Shown here in pieces: positions 57,635-64,000 of a stretch of DNA of 64,000 nucleotides (its first letter is position 1; every line of letters begins with the position of its first letter). Made by a program: the position numbers and the translations under genes. The notes under the pieces were generated by a model, which saw only the letters and a program-made list of their open reading frames with translations, searched no databases and was not told the DNA's origin. The stretch comes from Linnemannia schmuckeri (Eukaryota; Mortierellomycota; Mortierellomycetes; Mortierellales; Mortierellaceae): assembly GCA_029449235.1 (NCBI GenBank), contig JANATG010000017.1, positions 1,194,001 through 1,258,000 of the forward strand. Direction: 5' to 3'.

Positions 57635-57803
57635 TTCTATTGCAAGAAAAGTGGGAAAGGATATGCAAAAAGGTGTTGATGTTAATGGAATATGACAAAC
57701 ATATCCAACCATGAATCATGAGCAATAACAAGTAATGGGCCTTACTGAATTCTATTCGGGGAAAACTTGGAGGAAAATGGGGATGATGTGCTCCAACATT
57801 GAG

Positions 57804-57816
57804 TCCTTTTATATGC
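57804..57816 (-). promoter_or_regulatory. TATA box of the 195-residue protein gene
   Basis: On the minus strand GCATATAAAAGGA, about 60 bases upstream of the 5'UTR intron donor. Confidence 0.6.
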
Positions 57817-60630
57817 GCTTGTAAATAAGAGAGGAAGAGAAAAGGCCAGGCACGAGAATGAACGGGTTGAGTAAGATGTTATAGTGGTCAAGTAGCAAGA
57901 GTGAAACATATGTTGGCCGTTTCTACGCCGATCGACTTTACGTCTAGTTCGTGTTGACATTGCTTGGCTAATGATATACTAAGCATTTCTTCAAGATGCA
58001 TGCGTTGCAATTTCATAGCTGCATAATTGCATAGCAATGGTCTGGGTACATTTTACATTTTTCTCACGCGTGGTCTGGGTACCATTATGCATTTTTCTCA
58101 CCCCCTAACTCCTCGAAATCTTGTTGCCAATCTATATTGCTCAACTCGCTTTAGCAGCGCTGGAAAGTACGGAGTGTCCCTTCCATTGTCCGGGGGTACT
58201 GCACAGCGAATATGTTCGACTAATATATTGTGCGCCATAGAGTTTTGTCTTCGCAAGGGTCTATTTGAATATAATCAGTTGATCATGACCAGGCTAACTA
58301 GCAGATTTGAACTGAATAGTACAAAAATCAAGCCCGAACATACGGTTCCTATCACTCACCAGAAAGGATGCCGATCTGGAGTGTCTAGATGCTAAATGTC
58401 ATAATATGTTTCAGACGACTAGAGAACATCGACTGGAGAACGCGAGCGCCATCAGCATTGCGCCAAACTAGTAGCAGCCTAGGCCTTGATCGTGACCTAA
58501 TCCTGTGGGTTTTTCCTAATCCGTTCTCATACTTCCAAACCAACAGCTGCCATTGTATTCCAACGATATCTTCATGTGAGGGAAGACCGGTCGTGAAATA
58601 TGCGCTGAGATACAGTTAATGCTTCGAACACATCATGCAAACTGCAGCGATGACGTTTGGTTCTAACCTCAAGTAAAGGAGATGAGGCCGTTCTAATCCC
58701 GTACTTTTCTCTAGTTTGTTGATTAGATATCTTCATAAGACAAGGGTGAGAAGTTTGCTTAGTATGCTTTACACTACATAGGATTTACAAAGCAATGTGC
58801 AAGAAACTGCATTATGCATAAAATGGGCGTTCTACTGCTCAGGGACCTTGGATGTTATGCGTATGAGTATGATAGTAAAACTCAACGTTTGGCTGCCTTG
58901 TTTTATACTATTTCTTAATTTCCTAATCCCATTCCGTAATCCGTTGATCTTTTCTGATATCTAGTTTTTTTTTTTTAGAGTACCAACTAACAGATTGCTC
59001 TGAAGACCGAAGATATTATTCCTTTCTTACTTGTAAGATGTACGTTGTACAAAAGAATGGATTGGGAGATGCCTATGAGAAAGTGCAAGGCAGCCCGAAG
59101 GGATGTTGATTGTAACGCCTCTAGAAGACAAGGGATGAATACTTTAGGATCAATTCCCAAACATGTATTGGTTTCTCGTTTGTTTTGATTGCACCTTTTT
59201 TTCTCTCAAATTGACATAGGAATTGCTTTGCATCTTTCAAGATGGCTTTCTGCGAGGGAAAGTTTCTAGAGATATTTTTTGGTAAAAGTATTTGTTCATG
59301 GATGGTATGATGGATCGCATGAGAGTATATCATGATCACATACTCTTGTCAAACAGTAATTGCTCCATGACCCTCCTCGCTCCTCAGATGCCAACCTTTT
59401 GTTCATTTCATTCACTTCATAATCCTCGTAGTGACCACTTATTCTCTTTCTTTATTCACTTCAAAGCTCTCCTTAGGTACCTGTCTTTTCTCACGTCTAT
59501 TCGCTCTTATCTATATTGTCGCGCCTCTCCGATGTTCGACATTCATTCCGGAGATGCAAAGTAAAATAACTTCCTACTATCCATTGGTATGGAATTGCAC
59601 GATCCGTGATTTTTGCAGGAAAGAAAAGGACTGCGCTAAGATTATGCAGCGCAGGCACTTTTCATGCTCTTACAGTCCTCTATCAACCCCATGGTAGACA
59701 GTATCAAGCAACGAAAAGGATCGGCGTCTAGTTGTGATGTAGGATGGGATGTGAACGGGCTCACGACACCTCAAAGGTCCTTGTTCTTTTTTTTTTTGCT
59801 GTGTTTGCTCGAGCAAAGACAGAATGACAGCAATTGACCTTGATTGTTAACGTTGGAGTAAGAGGGTACTTGAATTCAAAAAAAAAAAGGCAACTGCCAA
59901 AAACAAAACTGAACAGCCAAGTAAAACAGGGCGAGTTATGATCTACATATTAATAATTTATCTCCCATTAAAGAAAAATGCTCTCTTGTCACCAACGGTA
60001 TTCAGTTTGTCTGAAATATCTTTGGCACGCTGTAAGGGCCTATCCTCAAATGCGAAAGCGACGAGATTGAGTTCAGTATACAATTTGATTACTTGAACGG
60101 AAAACTCCCTTGCTATCATTCGAGCGGAAGTTTTCGAAGCTGTTGTCAGAATCGTGATGGCTAAAAAAAAGCGAGTCGGAAGGAAGTCTTCGAACCAACT
60201 TGGAATACGGTGGACACTGATTATAGGAAGCGAAGCAGGTATCTAAAGATGAAGGGCAAAAAAGCTGACTCTCTTGTCTCTTTATTGGCCTTTTCTGTGC
60301 ATGAAAAAGTTTGGTTTAGAAGTCTAAGGCATGCAAAGAAGTATTTTTGGGTAACAACAAGCTGGAACGAAGGGTGTATGGGTAAATACTCGATATCTAA
60401 TATGTGGTGAGTAATGGGAAGGATAGTAACAGAATCCTTCGGTCACCTAGAAAATAGCATTCGTGCAAAATATGAGAGAAAAATTTCAAGCGACTATCTG
60501 CCTGCGAATGAAAATAACGCAGAAAAAAGAAAAAAAATGGGAGGTTCAAGAAGGAGAAAGGAAAAGATGAGGGGCAGACGAGAAAGAGCAGGAAAAAAAG
60601 GGATCGAGAGATACTTGAAAAGACCAAGAA
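57817..60630. other. 2.8-kb region without a supported gene
   Basis: AT-rich intergenic DNA with a 33-bp tandem duplication at 58038-58104 and several A/T tracts. Frames are short and without recognisable domains. Confidence 0.4.
58038..58104 (+). repeat. Two tandem 33/34-bp units
   Basis: TGGTCTGGGTACATTTTACA... at 58038-58070 is repeated at 58071-58104 (TGGTCTGGGTACCATTATGC...), both ending in ATTTTTCTCAC. Confidence 0.8.
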
Positions 60631-60728
60631 ACAAGATCAAAGGGTGCTGAAATAAGATCAAAGGACGCTGTAAAAAGATCAAGGGATAGCCAAAATAAGG
60701 GATGGCCAAAACAAGGTATAGGGCTAGG
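60631..60728 (+). repeat. Short tandem repeats of about 20 bp beside the rRNA relic
   Basis: Units of the type AAGATCAAAGGGTGCTGAA (three copies) grade into GGGATRGCCAAAA units (two to three copies). Related GGGATGGC units occur reverse-complemented at about 19630-19676. Confidence 0.65.
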
Positions 60729-60730
60729 AA

Positions 60731-61370
60731 GGGATAAATGGCTTGTGGCAGCCAAACATTCATAACACGTTGCTTTTTGATCCTTCGATGTCGGCTTTTT
60801 CTAATATACTGAAGCAGAATTCAGTAAGCGTTGGGTCGTTCACACACTAATAGGGAACAAGAACTGGGGTTTTAGACCATCGCGAAACAGGTTAGTTTTA
60901 CCCTACTGATGAAATGTGGCTGCAGTAGTAATTGAACTTTGACCTCAAGGAACTATTCATTCAGACAATAGGTATTTGCGCCTGCCTGAGCAGGCAATGG
61001 CCCGAACCTATCATCCGTTGGGTTATGGCTCAACGCCTCTAAGTCAGAGCCCGTGCTAGAGCGCGACAATGACCGCCCTACCCGATATTAGTTGAGTAAG
61101 AACTGATCTTCGGGTCCTAGAGGCAAGCCTCCTCAAACAAGATCGCGACCTCTGATATCAGTACCACCCCTGACTCTTGCTCTCTTATGCCCTCGCACTG
61201 GCCGCTGTCGAAGTTTATGCTTGCCCAGAATTCGCGCTCCGAAGGAGGATCTGACCCACCTCGGCCTACGGTATCTTCCTAAGAGACAAGCGTGGACCCG
61301 TTGTTGTAAACTCCGCCTGGACGGACGACGAGCTCCTAATCTGTTACTGTCTGCAACAAACCACCTTCTT
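60731..61370 (+). pseudogene. Decayed fragment of the 28S rRNA gene (3' region)
   Basis: Sequence from GGGATAAATGGCTTGTGGCA onward follows the conserved 3' half of fungal 25S/28S rRNA. It passes TTTTTGATCCTTCGATGTCG, AGCAGAATTCAGTAAGCGTT, CACTAATAGGGAAC, ACAGGTTAGTTTTACCCTAC and CAACGCCTCTAAGTCAGA (to about 61067). The tail to about 61370 is probably the more variable 3' end. Numerous substitutions, many of C-to-T or G-to-A type, separate it from the conserved sequence. The universally conserved sarcin-ricin loop (AGTACGAGAGGAAC) is destroyed, reading TTTGACCTCAAGGAAC at 60938-60953. A functional rRNA could not tolerate this, so it is a relic. No 5' part, 18S or ITS is present. Confidence 0.88.
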
Positions 61371-61559
61371 ATATGGAATCTCTCTCTCTCTTGATACACA
61401 TCCTTGTCCCTCCACCACTGTTTCTAGTACAAAGCCCTTGTCTCCCTCCATTGCTCCTCAGGCTCGCTCACCTTCACTTGCCAAGAACTTATCGCCTGCC
61501 TATCATACCTGGTACAGTCTGCAGCATTATGGGGGCTCATGGAGATCCCCACAAAACAA

Positions 61560-61720
61560 CTTGTATTCCTGCAAAAAAGGATGAGAGAGAGAGAAAGGAG
61601 AGTGAGAAGGGAGAGGGAGAGAAATAGGGGATTTAGAGAGAAAGGAGGGAGAGAAAGGGGAGAGAAAGGAGAGGGAGATGGGAGAGAGTGAAGGGAGAGA
61701 GTGAAGGGAGAGAGTAGCTT
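61560..61720 (+). repeat. GA-rich low-complexity stretch
   Basis: Degenerate GAGAGAAAGG and GGAGAGAGTGAAGG units, including tandem copies of GAGAGAGTGAAGG at about 61682-61711. Confidence 0.7.
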
Positions 61721-61948
61721 AGGGAGTGGAAGGGAAGGTTTTTGGTCTTTTACGTTGTCCATTTTTGTCAAAGCTAGGGAGCCCCTTCTTGCTTCTCCCC
61801 TAAATTTTCAAGTATCAACTTACAATGATGCCTGCTACGTTTGCCTCGATCCCTGAATTTATATCCTGCGAGACTGGTGCACACCGAATCTTTTCTCTTT
61901 CCACCCCCCAATGGCAATCCGATTTGCTTCATGTTGGTGTGGTTCGCT

Positions 61949-61957
61949 TATATAAAG
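61949..61957 (+). promoter_or_regulatory. TATA box upstream of the 12-Cys secreted protein gene
   Basis: TATATAAAG about 320 bases before the ATG at 62279; the distance suggests a 5'UTR intron between them. Confidence 0.5.
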
Positions 61958-62278
61958 AATCAGCAGTTGTCGTACCTCCGCTGACAGGCTCTTTATTCCA
62001 CCTTAGAACTTCATACTCGCTAAAGCACTCAACGCTTGCAGGATCTATTACAAAAGCGACCACACGAACGAGCGCCACCGTTCCCATCACTCTCAGGCCG
62101 CTTGTAAGAAGCCTTGCACAGCCTCTTTATTCACTCCACGTTCTTGACCAGACTCCTATAAGGCTTTGTGGCGGACTTCGTGAACATAGATGTATTACTG
62201 ACATATTTTACTTTTTCCGTTGTTAGACCAACTCACTTATAACCACGCCGCAAAGAATTTTGTACAGAATCCAACAAA

Positions 62279-62578
62279 ATGAAGGCATTTCAGCTGATTG
62301 CTTTCCTGACAGTCGCTGCCAGCTGCTCCGCCCGTCTGTGCAATGATGGAACATGGTATATCAGAGGGTGCACCGCCACGACTGCTCGCACCGTCTGTCA
62401 AGACTTTTGCAGACGTGCCAATACCGATGGCTGTCACGTTGAGGGTACGGGATGCCCTGTCAAGTCTACCTGCGAGACACCCGAGTTTGAGCGCGCGGAT
62501 CATCCCACAGATCCCATGCCATGGAACTGCTGTGAGTGCGGATGTCGGCAGGGAAATGGCTGGTGCATTCACTCCTAA
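62279..62578 (+). CDS. Small secreted cysteine-rich protein (12 Cys in mature part)
   Basis: 99 residues. A short signal peptide (about 1-18, ending SCSA) precedes a mature protein of about 80 residues with twelve cysteines, including CCECGC near the C-terminus. The even number of cysteines fits six disulfides, typical of apoplastic small secreted proteins. The leader ACAAAATG is A-rich as in other genes here. It has an intact frame with good composition and no recognised family. It might act as an effector, a wall component or a protease inhibitor; the sequence does not decide. Confidence 0.78.
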   Translation: MKAFQLIAFLTVAASCSARLCNDGTWYIRGCTATTARTVCQDFCRRANTDGCHVEGTGCPVKSTCETPEFERADHPTDPMPWNCCECGCRQGNGWCIHS

Positions 62579-64000
62579 AAATGCTGTAGATAGCCATGAC
62601 GTCCAAGACTCTGTGTTCAATCAACTTCTTTCTTTGCCCTAGCCTGCTAAATCACCGTCTTCCCAATGAAATCTCTTTTCCCTTTACCTATCTGTTTATC
62701 ACTTTTTTCTGTGAGACTCACATCGCAGGAATGGAAGTCGCTGGCGTGCAATAAAGGGATTCCGAAAGAAACAAAGAAAGAGAGATTAAGGGTCAGGGGG
62801 GATGAGAAACAAGGATAATACAATGCCTAGAACGAAAGTCCAAGGAAGGGTGGGGCCAAGGCTGTGGGTTTGATATGATTAAACATGAAATAGCATCGTG
62901 GAGCAAAGATAGCACTCCACAAAGAACTATTCAGTCATGAGCTAGAAGTTCATGATCAGACAAGTTTTGGTGTAGGTAACTATGAACGTGCGAGTATACT
63001 GTTGCTATGGGACTATAAGATTCAGGCTTTTGTTGCAATGATTTGCCCTTTGAGAACAGTATCTCACTTTCTCTTTCTTGTTTGTATAGGCGTTCTCAAG
63101 GGCGGGTTGATAACTTGCCCATTGACAACGACGGTAATAAAATTGGTGCTCCTTTTTCATATGACGAAGCCTCTGTAGTCTAGCTAGCCACACTTTTACT
63201 GTAGTATTTGTAATGCACCAGGAATTCCTTGTTTGCTCTTTGTCTCTTTTCACATATTGTGGAGAGCCAGAGCAGCAGTATTGACAATCGTTTCTTCGGT
63301 GTACTACAGCCCCATCTTTCCTTTATTTACTGCTGGAGCGTAACAGTTGCTCTACAATCCTACCTACGGACCCTGCCTTTTGCAGCAGAGTAAAAGACGC
63401 GCAACAGGTCGAGATACTGAAGCTGTGCCTAGTGAGAGATAACCTTACGGCAATAGCTATTTCCAAGGCTACATAATTATACATTTAAGGCCACCGAAGG
63501 TAACCAGCAATATCTAAGGCGGATGACTGGATACTCTTCAAGGCCTTGATGAGAGGCGCGAAGATTGGTTCAAGGGGTGTGCCTGGGTAAAAGCATGAGG
63601 GCGACAATGGCAGCTTTGAACTGAGATTGATCGCGGTAATACTGAGTCTAATCGGAGTGTCCATGGTGATAGCTTTCGTATTCTGCAATTGAGCCAACAT
63701 GTCATCCACAAATTAGCCAGTGAGTTTGACTATAGGAACAGTTTCGGATAGAAGGCTGCCGCTCCTTGGACAGTCTCAATTGTATTCTCGAGTGCAATTT
63801 TGCCATCTTTACAGCTGTGGCTGTCGCTCATAACATCGTGCTTGTTATGATTTCCTGACACGCATGTCATTTGGATGATTATGGTCGCGTTGACTGTTTG
63901 TTACCTTGAGGTAGTTTCAAGGGCGCTGGGTTGTTGTTGCTAGTTTTACGGCAATCCAGGTCTGTTGGATTTTTAGCGTTTTTATTGCAATAAAGAACGC
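62579..64000. other. Terminal intergenic stretch
   Basis: No supported gene to the window end. It includes the second copy of the dispersed repeat at 63190-63335. Confidence 0.4.
63190..63335 (+). repeat. Dispersed repeat, copy 2
   Basis: Matches 55151-55269 over about 120 bp, then joins directly to the CTTTATTTACTGC block that in copy 1 lies about 150 bp further on. This copy therefore carries an internal deletion, or copy 1 an insertion. Confidence 0.6.

Noticed and set aside
61825..62226. 133-codon open frame upstream of the 12-Cys gene
   Set aside because: It overlaps the TATA box and leader of that gene and shows no protein family features.

Overview
The window looks like a contig from an early-diverging filamentous fungus, most plausibly a Mortierella-type (Mortierellomycota) soil fungus. 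The reasons are short GT-AG introns with CTAAC-like branch points, small genes with TATA boxes and pyrimidine-rich leaders, a crinkler/CR-type effector, a zygote-specific (Zys3-like) secreted peptide, a Tc1/mariner pair and broad housekeeping synteny blocks. The lineage is inferred from gene content; no search could be run. No tRNA, CRISPR array or bacterial operon was seen.

Left arm (1-12.7 kb), housekeeping and metabolism. A truncated EFL1/RIA1 GTPase gene (minus strand) is head to head with a mitochondrial circularly permuted GTPase (GEP3/NOA1 type). Next come malate synthase of the glyoxylate cycle, with a 1.36-kb first intron, and a convergent seven-exon FAD-dependent monooxygenase with an 11-nt microexon.

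Middle (12.7-39.9 kb), gene-poor accessory island. It carries small secreted cysteine-containing proteins (Zys3-like, a 6-Cys protein and a 114-residue secreted protein inside a diverged tandem duplication) and a RING/IBR protein. These are followed by two Tc1/mariner (DD34E) elements (one old and frameshifted, one with perfect 108-bp inverted repeats), a proline-rich gene interrupted by a TAA and a 0.75-kb MITE-like element. A pyrimidine-rich degenerate minisatellite then leads into a CR-type effector (ubiquitin-like header, P-loop NTPase, PD-(D/E)XK nuclease-like domain, also with an in-frame TAA). A stand-alone RNase H gene and an array of 19-bp near-palindromes end the island.

Right-centre (39.9-54 kb), housekeeping again. 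Dynactin p62 (DCTN4) is head to head with a 12-exon, 2266-residue LAA1/HEATR5 gene. Then come a small I9-type proteinase inhibitor (PBI2-like) and a convergent CCDC137-like nucleolar protein gene.

Right arm (54-64 kb), mostly non-coding. It holds degenerate repeats, an A-tract behind an AATAAA signal, one TATA-driven unknown gene with a 5'UTR intron, a decayed 28S rRNA fragment lacking the sarcin-ricin loop, and a 12-cysteine secreted protein gene.

All multi-exon models below were assembled by hand from donor, acceptor and phase agreement; each keeps frame across every junction.
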